Of a stretch of 64,000 bases of DNA, positions 1 to 8,841 are shown piece after piece (the stretch's first letter is position 1; the number at the start of each line of letters is the position of its first letter). Both the position numbers and the translations under genes were made by a program. The stretch comes from an uncultured bacterium (GTDB lineage: Bacteria; Bacillota; Clostridia; Christensenellales; HGM11417). Location of the stretch: assembly GCA_905215695.1 (NCBI GenBank), contig CAJMQN010000003.1, positions 1 through 64,000 of the forward strand, given 5' to 3'. A model generated the notes under the pieces. The model saw only the letters and a program-made list of their open reading frames with translations. It made no database searches and was not told the origin of the DNA.

Positions 1-576
1 GACCCGCTCTACCGCACGCTGATACCCGACCCGGTGATGCGCGAAAAGATACTGCCGGTACTGTTCAGGTGTGACCTTGAGGAATTCAGGCATTCCTGCG
101 AGATATATGCCGACTCACCGGAGCTTAACGGACTGATCCTCGTCTCCGATGAGGACGAGCCGTACAACGCAGTCAGATACTGGTTTGATGAGGTGCTGGC
201 AGAGCTTAAAACCGACGGCTATCTGCTTATGGAAGACCCGTCGCTTATGCTTATCCGGAACTTTTCAAAGGGACGCGAATATTTAAGCTCCGAATGGACG
301 GATGAGCTGAACTGCGACAAAAGGATACATATTATCTATCTCGCGGTGAAACCGTCCATGCGCCATCACGGCATTACCGACCGGCTTTTAGGTGCCGTGA
401 CCGAATATGCCGATGCGCACGGGCTTATGCTCTCTCTCGAAACGCACAATCCGGCAAACGTTGATATGTACCGGCATTTCGGCTACGGTGTTTACAGAGT
501 TATAGAGAGAATTCCGGGTTTGTGCCAGTACTGTATGGTGCGGTATCCGGATAATTCTCACGGCGTTCCGCAATGA
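1..576 (+). CDS. GNAT-family N-acetyltransferase (5' partial)
   Basis: The frame is open to the first base of the window, so the N-terminus is probably missing; internal GTG (34) and ATG (37) codons could also serve as starts but have no Shine-Dalgarno (SD) sequence before them. The C-terminal half carries the acetyl-CoA binding pattern of GNAT enzymes: a beta strand IIYLAVKPSMRHHGIT (V..P..R..G) followed by a helix, and the late element NPANVDMYRHFGYGVY, in which N..MY..FGY is the usual end of the fold. It would acetylate an amine with acetyl-CoA in the cytosol; the substrate is not readable from the sequence. Confidence 0.8.
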   Translation, partial: DPLYRTLIPDPVMREKILPVLFRCDLEEFRHSCEIYADSPELNGLILVSDEDEPYNAVRYWFDEVLAELKTDGYLLMEDPSLMLIRNFSKGREYLSSEWTDELNCDKRIHIIYLAVKPSMRHHGITDRLLGAVTEYADAHGLMLSLETHNPANVDMYRHFGYGVYRVIERIPGLCQYCMVRYPDNSHGVPQ

Positions 577-614
577 CACGGGTTCTGCACCTGCTTACCT
601 TTTTATTTTTAAAA

Positions 615-630
615 GAATTGTAAACAATTC
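615..630. promoter_or_regulatory. Palindrome upstream of ppdK (possible operator)
   Basis: GAATTGT-AA-ACAATTC is a perfect 7-bp inverted repeat with a 2-base centre, about 35 bases upstream of the ppdK -10 element. It has the size of a dimeric repressor or activator site. The regulator is unknown; the TTGT...ACAA edges are only loosely reminiscent of redox-regulator Rex sites. Confidence 0.35.
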
Positions 631-638
631 AGAAAACA

Positions 639-668
639 GTGGCTTTTTAAAAAAAAGTATGGTAAAAT
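639..668 (+). promoter_or_regulatory. Putative ppdK promoter (extended -10)
   Basis: TGG-TAAAAT at 660-668 is an extended -10 element. The -35 region near 639-644 is poor, so activity would depend on the extended -10 or an activator. It lies 50 bases before the ppdK start. Confidence 0.45.
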
Positions 669-718
669 GTAGGTTGGACAAAATTAGATTTGAATTTTAT
701 TTGGAGGATGTTCAAACT

Positions 719-3355
719 ATGGCAAAAAAGTATTGCTATCTTTTCACCGAAGGCAACGCTGATATGCGCGAGCTTCTCGGCGGTAAAGGCGCAAACCTTG
801 CAGAGATGACCAACATCGGTCTTCCCGTTCCGCAGGGCTTCACGATCTCTACCGAGGCGTGCACTCAGTATTATGAGGACGGCAAACAGATCAATCCCGA
901 GATCATGGCAGAGATCATGGAATACATCGAAAAGATGGAGAAGATCACCGGCAAGAAGTTCGGCGATCATGAGAATCCCCTTCTCGTTTCCGTCCGTTCC
1001 GGTGCAAGAGCTTCCATGCCGGGTATGATGGACACAATTCTCAACCTCGGTCTCAACGAAGAAGTCGTTGCGGTCATCGCTGAGAAGTCCGGCAACCCCA
1101 GATGGGCATGGGACTGCTACAGAAGATTTATTCAGATGTACTCCGACGTCGTCATGGAGGTCGGCAAGAAGTACTTCGAGCAGCTCATCGACGAGATGAA
1201 GGAAAAGAAGGGAATCACGCAGGACGTTGACCTCACCGCCGACGACCTCAAGGAGCTTGCGCGGCAGTTCAAAGCCGAGTACAAGGCGAAGATCGGAGAG
1301 GAATTCCCGACCGACCCCAAGGAACAGCTCTTCGGCGCGGTCAAGGCTGTGTTCCGCAGCTGGGACAACCCCCGCGCGAACTACTACCGTATGCAGAACG
1401 ATATCCCCTATAGCTGGGGCACCGCCGTCAACGTGCAGATGATGGCGTTCGGCAATATGGGCGATACTTCGGGCACAGGCGTTGCGTTCACCCGCGACCC
1501 CGCGACCGGCGAGAAGAAGCTCATGGGCGAGTTCCTCATGAACGCGCAGGGCGAGGATGTCGTTGCCGGCGTTCGTACCCCGATGCCCATCTCCAAGATG
1601 GCGGAGGTCATGCCCGAGTGCTTCAAGCAGTTCCAAGAGATCTGCAAGACCCTCGAGAACCACTACCGCGACATGCAGGATATGGAGTTCACCATCGAGG
1701 ACAAGAAACTTTATATGCTTCAGACCCGTAACGGCAAGCGTACGGCGCGCGCGGCAATCAAGATTGCCTGCGACCTCGTTGACGAGGGCATGATTACCGA
1801 GAAGGAAGCCCTCATGCAGATCGACCCCAAGTCTCTCGACGCGCTCCTGCACCCGCAGTTCGACGCGAAGGCACTTAAGAGTGCGAAACCTATCGCGCAG
1901 GCGTTGGCTGCTTCCCCGGGAGCGGCGTGCGGCTCTGTCGTCTTTACCGCGGAGGACGCGGTTGAGGCGGGCAAAGCCGGCAAGAAGATCATTCTCGTGC
2001 GTCTCGAGACCTCCCCGGAGGACATCGAGGGCATGCACTACGCGCAGGGCATTCTGACCGTTCGCGGCGGCATGACCTCGCACGCGGCGGTTGTTGCGCG
2101 CGGCATGGGAACCTGCTGCGTCTCCGGCTGCGGCGAAATCAAGATGGACGAGGCGAACAAGCAGTTCACCCTCGGCGGCAAGGTCTATAAGGAAGGGGAC
2201 GTCATTTCTCTGGACGGCTCCACCGGAAAGATTTACGGCGAGGCGATTCCCTGCGTGCCCGCTTCTGCCGACGGCGGCGACTTCGGTCGTATCATGGCTT
2301 GGTCGGACAAGTATAAGAGACTGGCGGTTCGCACCAATGCGGATACCCCCGCGGACGCCAAGCAGGCGCGCGCATTCGGCGCAGAGGGCATCGGTCTCTG
2401 CCGTACCGAGCACATGTTCTTCGAGCCCGACCGTATTTCCGCGATTCGCGAGATGATTTGCTCGGATACCGTCGAGCAGAGACAGGCTGCGCTCGCCAAG
2501 CTCGAGCCCATGCAGCAGGGAGACTTCGAGAAACTCTATGAGGCGCTCGAGGGCTGCCCGGTTACCATTCGTTTCCTCGACCCCCCGCTCCACGAATTCG
2601 TGCCCACCGACGAGGCGGACATCAAGGAGCTCGCAAAGACACAGGGCAAGACCGTCGCGGAAGTCAAACAGATTATCGATTCTCTGCATGAGTTCAACCC
2701 CATGATGGGTCACCGCGGCTGCCGTCTGACCGTTACCTATCCCGAAATCGCGGTCATGCAGACCCGTGCGGTCATCAAAGCCGCCATTGCGGTCACGAAA
2801 AAGCACCCCGAATGGAAGACTGCTCCCGAAATCATGATCCCGCTCACCGGCGAGGTCAAGGAGATGAAGTTTGTCAAAGACGTGGTCGTCAAGACCGCGG
2901 ACGAGCTCATCAAGGCTTCGGGCGTCGAGATGCACTATGAAGTCGGCACGATGATGGAGATTCCGAGAGCCTGCCTCACCGCGGACGAAATCGCCAAAGA
3001 GGCGGAGTTCTTCTGCTTCGGCACCAACGACCTCACGCAGATGACCTTCGGGTTCAGCCGCGACGACGCCGGAAAGTTCCTCGGCTCGTACTATGAGAAC
3101 AAGATCTATGAGTTCGATCCCTTCGCCAAGCTGGATCAGGAGGGCGTCGGCAAGCTCATGAAGATGGCTGTCGAGCTCGGCAAAAAGGTTCGCCCCGAGA
3201 TGCACTGCGGTATCTGCGGCGAGCACGGCGGAGACCCGTCTTCCATCGAGTTCTGCCACAAGATCGGACTTGACTATGTTTCCTGCTCGCCCTTCCGCGT
3301 TCCGATTGCGAGACTCGCGGCGGCGCAGGCGAATATACGTAATCCGAGGGGCTAA
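719..3355 (+). CDS. ppdK: Pyruvate, phosphate dikinase
   Basis: Interconverts pyruvate + ATP + Pi and PEP + AMP + PPi; in anaerobic Firmicutes it works in PPi-linked glycolysis or gluconeogenesis. The 878-residue length fits the family (about 875). Visible parts are the N-terminal ATP-grasp nucleotide domain, the phosphohistidine motif GGMTSHAAVVARG (His455) and the C-terminal PEP/pyruvate barrel ending in GICGEHGGDPSSIEF with the catalytic Cys near 833. The start at 719 is chosen because GGAGG lies at 702-706; a frame open from 659 adds 20 unlikely residues. A strong terminator follows, so it is probably monocistronic. Confidence 0.97.
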   Translation: MAKKYCYLFTEGNADMRELLGGKGANLAEMTNIGLPVPQGFTISTEACTQYYEDGKQINPEIMAEIMEYIEKMEKITGKKFGDHENPLLVSVRSGARASMPGMMDTILNLGLNEEVVAVIAEKSGNPRWAWDCYRRFIQMYSDVVMEVGKKYFEQLIDEMKEKKGITQDVDLTADDLKELARQFKAEYKAKIGEEFPTDPKEQLFGAVKAVFRSWDNPRANYYRMQNDIPYSWGTAVNVQMMAFGNMGDTSGTGVAFTRDPATGEKKLMGEFLMNAQGEDVVAGVRTPMPISKMAEVMPECFKQFQEICKTLENHYRDMQDMEFTIEDKKLYMLQTRNGKRTARAAIKIACDLVDEGMITEKEALMQIDPKSLDALLHPQFDAKALKSAKPIAQALAASPGAACGSVVFTAEDAVEAGKAGKKIILVRLETSPEDIEGMHYAQGILTVRGGMTSHAAVVARGMGTCCVSGCGEIKMDEANKQFTLGGKVYKEGDVISLDGSTGKIYGEAIPCVPASADGGDFGRIMAWSDKYKRLAVRTNADTPADAKQARAFGAEGIGLCRTEHMFFEPDRISAIREMICSDTVEQRQAALAKLEPMQQGDFEKLYEALEGCPVTIRFLDPPLHEFVPTDEADIKELAKTQGKTVAEVKQIIDSLHEFNPMMGHRGCRLTVTYPEIAVMQTRAVIKAAIAVTKKHPEWKTAPEIMIPLTGEVKEMKFVKDVVVKTADELIKASGVEMHYEVGTMMEIPRACLTADEIAKEAEFFCFGTNDLTQMTFGFSRDDAGKFLGSYYENKIYEFDPFAKLDQEGVGKLMKMAVELGKKVRPEMHCGICGEHGGDPSSIEFCHKIGLDYVSCSPFRVPIARLAAAQANIRNPRG

Positions 3356-3410
3356 GATTTAGCGCCAAAAAGCGGTAAAAATTCAATTTTTAATTAAAAA
3401 ATTAAGTTTT

Positions 3411-3447
3411 AGTAGTCATTCTTTTCGAAGAATGACTACTTTTTTTC
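3411..3447 (+). terminator. Rho-independent terminator of ppdK
   Basis: A perfect 13-bp stem (3411-3423 with 3428-3440) closes a UUCG tetraloop and is followed by seven T residues. It marks the left limit of core sequence; the lower-GC island begins just after it. Confidence 0.92.
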
Positions 3448-3565
3448 TCTTAAAGATCTCTTGCAAAGTCAAAAATCGGTCAAAAAAACGGGGTGGTTCC
3501 TCAAATGTTACACTTTTCTGTATCTACCGCTATGGGTAAAAAAGGGCGATAAAAAGGAGAAAATA

Positions 3566-4111
3566 ATGTCAAAATACAAATTAATCATTGAATATTACCA
3601 AAAAGGCAACAATAACAGCCAAATCGCTACCCTTTGCAGTTGTTCCCGAACTACTGTGTGGACTGTTTTAAATAAGATAAAAGCATTAGAAATTGATATT
3701 TATGCGTTAAAAGATATGAGTGAAGAAGAAATTTCTTCTTTACTTTTTCCAGAAAGGGCGAAGGCAGGGGAAGGTTATCTGATTCCTGATTTTAAGTGGG
3801 AAGAGTTTCAAATGTGCAAACACCGATCTTCTATAAGATTATGTTGGCGCAGGTATTGCAAACGTGCCGCAAAACAAAATTTGATGGCATATAGTTGGAA
3901 ATGTTTTATAACTTTATATAATGCCTATCGTAAACCGAAGATTGTCGTTGAAGATCCAAACGATAAAATTCGCAACAAGCTAAAAGATTTTAACTTTCTA
4001 TTGTCGTGTTGTCCGCGTGGAAGTATAAGCTACGAAGTAATCAAAATCCAAAAAGAAGAGTGGCTAAAGTCACTGAATTTAGAAGAACACAAAATTATAG
4101 ATGAGATTTAA
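3566..4111 (+). CDS. Small protein related to IS21 IstA N-terminus (copy 1)
   Basis: 181 residues, starting at 3566 after AAGGAGA. Residues 1-40 form a helix-turn-helix (SQIATLCSCSRTTVWTVL) like the N-terminus of IS21 transposase IstA. DMSEEEISSLLFPER and the basic WRRYCKRAAK segment also follow IstA order. After about residue 120 it departs from IstA: there is no DDE catalytic domain, but an acidic-basic tail with GSISYEVIK and EEWLKSLNLEEHKI. That same tail recurs in the gene at 20718, so this is a complete small protein family rather than a random truncation. It probably binds DNA; role unknown. Its own terminator follows. Confidence 0.6.
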   Translation: MSKYKLIIEYYQKGNNNSQIATLCSCSRTTVWTVLNKIKALEIDIYALKDMSEEEISSLLFPERAKAGEGYLIPDFKWEEFQMCKHRSSIRLCWRRYCKRAAKQNLMAYSWKCFITLYNAYRKPKIVVEDPNDKIRNKLKDFNFLLSCCPRGSISYEVIKIQKEEWLKSLNLEEHKIIDEI

Positions 4112-4127
4112 GAAATTCCATTACTAG

Positions 4128-4156
4128 AAAGCCACGATTTTCGTGGCTTTTAGTAT
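4128..4156 (+). terminator. Terminator after the first IstA-N-like gene
   Basis: A 10-bp perfect stem AAAGCCACGA/TCGTGGCTTT with a three-T loop lies 16 bases after the stop codon and is followed by a T-rich tract. Confidence 0.75.
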
Positions 4157-4197
4157 ATTTTATATAACTATCCGAAACGGATACTTATATAACTTGA

Positions 4198-4290
4198 CTA
4201 ATTGCTTCCGAACTGTTATTTGAAGATAAAGAAATATTAGAACGTATCTCCGCTCACCCAATGGCATTGTGGCGCGTAAGAGAAAATTAA
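4198..4290 (+). pseudogene. Remnant of an unidentified gene 3' end
   Basis: A 30-codon open stretch without a plausible start ends in RISAHPMALWRVREN and a stop codon. It reads like the C-terminus of a real protein but is cut off upstream by an in-frame stop. The parent family is not recognised. Confidence 0.3.
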
Positions 4291-4302
4291 AAATTTTTTT
4301 AA

Positions 4303-4353
4303 ATATGACTATATTTGTCATATTTACTGTGCTAAAATCAAAGTGATTTTAGC
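4303..4353. repeat. Two adjacent perfect inverted repeats
   Basis: ATATGAC (4303-4309) pairs with GTCATAT (4317-4323), and GCTAAAATCA (4331-4340) pairs with TGATTTTAGC (4344-4353) across a 3-base loop. They sit in AT-rich sequence directly before the WYL-regulator remnant. They could be an operator pair, a hairpin or the end of a lost element. Confidence 0.5.
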
Positions 4354-4362
4354 AAATACAGC

Positions 4363-4564
4363 CTGATTGACGTCGTAATTGATAAGTTCGGGAAAAGCGT
4401 GGAATTGGAGCCTTAGTCAGTTGGTTCTGTTGAGACGGGGGCGTTTTCAGGTAAAACCACAATTTATTGCTTGGGCAAACTCCTTTGGAAACAAGATGAA
4501 AGTTATCAGTCCTAAGAAAGTGGTGGAAAAGATTAGAAGCGCATTGTTGTCTGCATTGGAATAA
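4363..4564 (+). pseudogene. C-terminal remnant of a WYL-domain regulator
   Basis: One frame (from 4363) reads LIDVVIDKFGKSVELEP then hits a stop. Another frame, ending at 4564, reads FQVKPQFIAWANSFGNKMKV followed by ISPKKVVEKIRSALLSALE. Joined, these match the end of the WYL C-terminal extension: a FG..V.. strand, then FxxW(A/V)..FG.K.KI.SPK.V. The same order is seen in the island's other WYL gene (19543-20521). The N-terminal HTH and WYL core are absent and the frame is broken, so this is debris. Confidence 0.6.
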
Positions 4565-4581
4565 TACGAATAGGTGAGTAT

Positions 4582-4995
4582 ATGGGTGTAACAAAAACTG
4601 ATTTTATGCGAGGAATGCAGTGTCCGCGAATGCTTTGGCTCGATAAACATCATCCTGAGTTAAAAGTGATTCCGCCGGAAGTGCAAGCACGTCTTGACGC
4701 GGGAAATGAGTTCGGCGATAAAGCTATGGGAATGTTTGGCGCGTTTGTAGAAACGACAACATATAAAGCAGACGGGAAATTGGATTACAATGCCATGCTG
4801 CAAAAGACAAAAGAATGTATCGCCGAGAACGTTCCCGTGATATGTGAAGCTGCGCTGATGTTTTACGGAAACTATTGTGCTCTGGATATATTGCGAAAAA
4901 ATGGCGAAGGATGGGATATTTATGAGGTAAAAAATAGTCCCTCTGTGGAAGAGCAGTTTATAAAGGACATATCATTTCAAAAATATATTGCATAA
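4582..4995 (+). pseudogene. Truncated DUF2779-like (PD-D/E-XK type) protein, N-terminal part
   Basis: 137 residues with a fair SD (AGGTGAG). The start TKTDFMRGMQCPRMLWLDKH and the later WDIYEVKNSPSVEEQFIKDI follow the N-terminal part of DUF2779-type proteins: a cysteine near the start, then E-x-K in a strand, then a helix with D..FQ, which is a RecB-like nuclease core. Family members are several hundred residues long; here the frame stops right after ISFQKYIA, so the RNase-H-like remainder is missing. It is probably a decayed gene, though a short product could be made. Confidence 0.5.
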
Positions 4996-5071
4996 ATGCT
5001 ATAAGTACGCACAGGAACTCGGTGTTCCGATTATGAATATAGCGGATAACATAAAAAATCAGGAGTGGTAA
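4988..5071 (+). pseudogene. Short C-terminal remnant
   Basis: An open stretch begins inside the end of the previous frame and ends in CYKYAQELGVPIMNIADNIK. It resembles the last strand-helix of a Rossmann or SLOG-like protein and has no start of its own. It suggests that a deletion fused the ends of two former genes here. Confidence 0.25.
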
Positions 5072-5119
5072 ACGGTTGACAGCAAGCGATTCGACTTTTC
5101 GTTTATGGGGCAGAATGGA

Positions 5120-5148
5120 TTGAAAAAATCGAAAAAATATGCTATAAC
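5120..5148 (+). promoter_or_regulatory. Promoter of the sensory operon
   Basis: TTGAAA (5120-5125), 17-bp spacer, TATAAC (5143-5148) with an extended TGC just before the -10. It lies 33 bases upstream of the first sensor gene, which has a strong AAAGGAGG site. Confidence 0.75.
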
Positions 5149-5180
5149 ATAAGTAACTAACGAAAAGGAGGAACGCTGAA

Positions 5181-6842
5181 ATGCGGACTGCTATTAACAA
5201 AAAAAGAATAGTTCTATATGCCGTATGCGCGTTTTTCTTTTGTTTAGCGGGCGTATTTCAGGCGGTAGATTCGAGCCTTCCTGATTTTTGGCACGCCTTG
5301 TTTGCTTTGTTGGCGCACACGATACTGATTTCTCTCGTGGTGGCGTGGGGCGTTTCTCTTATTCATAGAATGGTGAGAAAAGATCTGCGTGCATATTTCC
5401 TTACGGTTGCCGTGCTGATTTTGTTTTTCCTCGTGGCGCGAATGATAAAGTACGGACTGGCAAAGGACACAGACGCCCTTTCGCGCTATCTTTGGTACGC
5501 ATACTACGTTCCGCAAATGTTTATTCCGCCGACGATTTTGCTTACGGCGTTCAGCATAGAGAGCAAAAAGGGCAAACCGCTCGCAAAAGCGTGGTATCTC
5601 TTATATTTACCCGCCGTGATATTGCTTCTTCTGATATTCACAAACGACGCACACGAATGGGCGTTCGCTTTGAACTTCGAGAACGGTTTTTCCTACGAGC
5701 ATAGAACCGTATATTATATCGCGCTCGCGTGGGAGATTGCCGTAACGTTTACAAGCCTTATCGTGCTGATTTTGAAGTGCGGCATATCGGCGTGCAGGCG
5801 TAAAACGTGGATACCCGTAACCGTTTTCATTGTGTGCGTGGCTGTTTCCACCGTATGCTTTTTGACGGATACGCCGGCGTTCAAAATCCCGGAACTGTTG
5901 TGCTTTACCTGTATCGTAATGATAGAAAGTTGTATCGCCATAGGTTTGATTCCGTCCAACGACGAATACGAAAATTACTTCTATCGTTCGGCATATTCGG
6001 CGGTTATCACGGACGAGAATTTGAGTGTGATATACGACTCCGAAAAGTCGATTTCCACGGATAAAAACCTGCTCGGTCGTGCGGCAAAAAGCCCCGTAAT
6101 GATAGATGAAAACACACGGCTTTCGGCAGAAAAAATACACGGCGGATACGCTTTCAGAATCGAAGATTTATCCAAGGTCAACGAGATAAACGCGGCGCTT
6201 TCCGAAACCAACGAAAGACTGTCCGAAGAAAACTATATCATCGAAGCGGAGAACGAACTCAAAGAGCAAAAAGCGCAGATTGCAGAGCAAAACAAACTGT
6301 ATGCAAAGACGGAAGAAGTTACCCGCGGAGAACTGAAACGGCTTGACGCGCTTTTGTCGGATATGTACCACAAAACGCAGTTAAACAGCACGGAATATAT
6401 AGATAAAATGCGTTTTGCGTGCGTTTTGGCGGCTTATATCAAACGCAGAAGCAACCTTGTTATGCTTGCCGAAAAGCAGGAAAATATCGACGTGGGCGAA
6501 CTGTCGCTTGCGATAAAAGAATCGCTTGGGTTTCTTTCGCTTACGGGCGCGGAATGTACTTTCGATTGCGCCGTTTCGGGTAAAATTCACGGCAAAAACG
6601 CAGGTATTTTCTATGACTTTTTCCAAACGTGCATTGCAAATTACGATGGACTATCGAGCGCCGTTATCGTTCGCCTTTCAAAGCGCGGCGATAATCTCGT
6701 TTTGCGTATCGAATGCGACAACAAAGCGGAAGAGATTTCGGAGAAAATAAAGTCGGAATTTGAGAAATATAACGTAACAATCCAAACGGGCGACGAAGAA
6801 GTTTATTACTCGCTTACTTTGCCCGAAGGGGGTGCTGTATGA
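5181..6842 (+). CDS. 7TM sensor with degenerate histidine-kinase-like C-terminus
   Basis: 553 residues. Residues about 10-260 contain seven hydrophobic segments of the kind found as N-terminal 7TM sensor regions of histidine kinases. A small PAS-like strand region follows (about 265-325), then a long coiled coil (about 330-375, rich in E/K/N). The C-terminal part contains AYIKRRSNLVMLAE but lacks a recognisable phospho-accepting HE/HD box and the N and G boxes of an ATPase. It therefore looks like a sensor or pseudokinase that needs the next gene product as catalytic partner. The two genes overlap by 4 bases (ATGA), implying coupled translation. Confidence 0.65.
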   Translation: MRTAINKKRIVLYAVCAFFFCLAGVFQAVDSSLPDFWHALFALLAHTILISLVVAWGVSLIHRMVRKDLRAYFLTVAVLILFFLVARMIKYGLAKDTDALSRYLWYAYYVPQMFIPPTILLTAFSIESKKGKPLAKAWYLLYLPAVILLLLIFTNDAHEWAFALNFENGFSYEHRTVYYIALAWEIAVTFTSLIVLILKCGISACRRKTWIPVTVFIVCVAVSTVCFLTDTPAFKIPELLCFTCIVMIESCIAIGLIPSNDEYENYFYRSAYSAVITDENLSVIYDSEKSISTDKNLLGRAAKSPVMIDENTRLSAEKIHGGYAFRIEDLSKVNEINAALSETNERLSEENYIIEAENELKEQKAQIAEQNKLYAKTEEVTRGELKRLDALLSDMYHKTQLNSTEYIDKMRFACVLAAYIKRRSNLVMLAEKQENIDVGELSLAIKESLGFLSLTGAECTFDCAVSGKIHGKNAGIFYDFFQTCIANYDGLSSAVIVRLSKRGDNLVLRIECDNKAEEISEKIKSEFEKYNVTIQTGDEEVYYSLTLPEGGAV

Positions 6843-8134
6843 GATTTATCGACGCACCGTTTTATGTAAGACAGATTATTGTCGTTTCGTTTATTTTCAC
6901 GTTCGTTCTGGCGATTATCGGGTTGTTTGCGTCGGTCAGACTTTGCAAGAAACGCCGCTATATCGTTCTGCCTGCGGTAACGTTCGCATTGTCGTTTCTA
7001 TCGGTATTTCTGACAATGTGCGGAAGTTATCTCTATCGTGTCGGGAAATCCGTATTCGAGCCGTCGCTCACGATAATTTCTTTGCCGCTATGGTTGCATT
7101 GCGTTGCGGCTGTCGTGTTGCTCGCTCTTGCGGTTTACGGACTTGTCGGCGCGGTGCTTTGGAACAAAAAGCATATTTCGCCCGTGTCCATAAAAGAGAG
7201 CGCGGACACACTTCCTGCGGGAATATGTTTTTACGAGCAAAGTGGACTCGTGCGGTTTATCAATACCGAGATGAACCGTCTTTGCGTTCTTGCAACCGGC
7301 AAGGCTCTGTTGGACGGCGCAAGTTTTTGGCGGAAGATCTCGCAAGGCGAAATTGAAGAAAGCTGTCTGCCGCTTCAAACTGGTGAAAAGCCGATCATCG
7401 AATACGAGGGAGGCAAAGTGGTATCGTTCAAGAGATATTCGCACGAGATAGACGGAAAAATCGTTTACGAAATCGTTGCGGCAAACGTAACCGAAAGATA
7501 CCGTCTTACAAAAGAATTAGAGCAAAAACTCGACGAACTGAAAGCTGTCAACAAACGCCTTGTCGCATACGGGGATAACGTTGTGTTCCTTACGAAAGAA
7601 AAGGAACTTTTGGCGGCGAAAATCCGTATCCACGACGATATGGGCAAACTCTTGCTTGCAACAAAACGCAGACTTGCCGAGCCGCTTGACAAAACCGAGC
7701 AAAAGCAAATGATATGCTTCTGGCAAGCGGAAATCGCCGCACTGAAAAGCACTCGTCCGCACACAAAGAAAGACAACTTGCAAGTGATAAATGACGCGGC
7801 AAAACTCGTTGCCGTAACCGTGGATTTTTGCGGCGAAAAGCCGAAAGCCGATACGGTAAGCGAAAAAATACTCATCGCCGCAATGCACGAATGTCTGACG
7901 AACACCGTTTCGCACGCAAACGGTAAGACGATGACGGTTACGGTATCGGAGAAAAACGGCAAATATACGATAGAAATCACCAACGACGGCGAAAAACCGA
8001 AAGGCGAAATCATAGAAGGCGGCGGACTTTCGGGGCTTCGCTTGCTTGTAGAACGGGAAAACGGCACGATGATTATTCACAGCGCACCGCAATTTGAACT
8101 CATTATCGAACTGCCGCAAGGAGAAACTTTATGA
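6839..8134 (+). CDS. Sensor histidine kinase
   Basis: 431 residues. Three N-terminal membrane segments (about 10-105) precede a PAS-like region (125-215) and a coiled coil (220-262). The H-box is KIRIHDDMGK with His265, of the NarX/DesK-like HisKA_3 type. The ATPase has the N-box HECLTNTVSHA (Asn355) and a glycine loop GGGLSGL (394-400). It should autophosphorylate and pass phosphate to the LuxR-type regulator encoded next, whose start overlaps its stop (ATGA). Its input is probably supplied by the upstream 7TM protein. Confidence 0.8.
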   Translation: MRFIDAPFYVRQIIVVSFIFTFVLAIIGLFASVRLCKKRRYIVLPAVTFALSFLSVFLTMCGSYLYRVGKSVFEPSLTIISLPLWLHCVAAVVLLALAVYGLVGAVLWNKKHISPVSIKESADTLPAGICFYEQSGLVRFINTEMNRLCVLATGKALLDGASFWRKISQGEIEESCLPLQTGEKPIIEYEGGKVVSFKRYSHEIDGKIVYEIVAANVTERYRLTKELEQKLDELKAVNKRLVAYGDNVVFLTKEKELLAAKIRIHDDMGKLLLATKRRLAEPLDKTEQKQMICFWQAEIAALKSTRPHTKKDNLQVINDAAKLVAVTVDFCGEKPKADTVSEKILIAAMHECLTNTVSHANGKTMTVTVSEKNGKYTIEITNDGEKPKGEIIEGGGLSGLRLLVERENGTMIIHSAPQFELIIELPQGETL

Positions 8135-8781
8135 AAGACGGAAAATACTCAGTCATGATAGTCGAAGATCAGCAAATGCCGAAGGCACTCTTTTCGTATT
8201 TTGTGGAGTCGTCGGACAAATTCTATCTGCAAGTGGCGATAGAAAACGCTTCCGTTGCGGATATTGTCTGCACACGCATGCCCGTAGATTTGATACTGAT
8301 GGACGTAGTTACGGAAAACGGCGAAAGCGGACTCGAAGCGGCGGCAAAAATCAAGGCGAAATTCCCGAAAACGAAAATTATCATAGTTACGAGTATGCCT
8401 GAGTGTTCCTATATAAAGCGTGCAAAACAAATCGGCGTTGAAGGCTTTTGGTACAAGGAAGTCAACGAACAGCCGATTCTGTCGCTGATGGAACGGGTGG
8501 TAAGCGGCGAAATCGTCTATCCCGACAGTCCGCAACCCGTCAAAATGGGACTTGCACTCAGTACGGAATTTACCGAAAAGGAACTTGAAATCCTGCGCCT
8601 TATGACGGGCGGATACAGCAATGCGGAAATTTCCGAAAAACTCGGCGTTTCTTCGGGCGTTGTCAAAAACCACGTTGCGGATATGCTGTTTAAGACGGGT
8701 TTCCGTTCCCGCACTCAACTTGCCGTAAGAGCAAGAGAATCGGGGCTTGTGATACTCGACAAAACCGACGACGAAATCTGA
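8131..8781 (+). CDS. NarL/LuxR-type response regulator
   Basis: 216 residues. The receiver domain (1-125) has the acidic pair E12-D13, phospho-acceptor Asp58 (LILMD), Thr87 and Lys109. The C-terminal HTH (about 145-205) contains FTEKELEILRLMTGGYSNAE and IAEK-like spacing typical of LuxR DNA-binding domains. Phosphorylation by the kinase at 6839 is expected to drive DNA binding. Likely targets, by neighbourhood only, are the exported-protein genes downstream. A terminator closes the three-gene operon. Confidence 0.9.
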   Translation: MKDGKYSVMIVEDQQMPKALFSYFVESSDKFYLQVAIENASVADIVCTRMPVDLILMDVVTENGESGLEAAAKIKAKFPKTKIIIVTSMPECSYIKRAKQIGVEGFWYKEVNEQPILSLMERVVSGEIVYPDSPQPVKMGLALSTEFTEKELEILRLMTGGYSNAEISEKLGVSSGVVKNHVADMLFKTGFRSRTQLAVRARESGLVILDKTDDEI

Positions 8782-8810
8782 CCGATAATGCAATCAAATA
8801 TATAGAAACA

Positions 8811-8841
8811 GGCAGTCGCTTACCGGCGGCTGTCTTTTTTT
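8811..8841 (+). terminator. Terminator of the sensory operon
   Basis: Nine paired bases, with two G-U wobbles (8811-8819 with 8826-8834), and a 6-base loop, followed by seven T residues. Confidence 0.8.

Noticed and set aside
647..3259. 870-codon open frame antisense to ppdK
   Set aside because: It is the mirror of a GC-biased gene, has no SD or promoter, and encodes a low-complexity His/Arg/Leu-rich product; ppdK on the other strand is certain.
3470..3545. Possible IS21 left terminal sequence before the first IstA-N-like gene
   Set aside because: The sequence TGTTACACTTTTCTGTA recalls IS21 ends, but I see no matching inverted end or target duplication, and cannot confirm it by eye.
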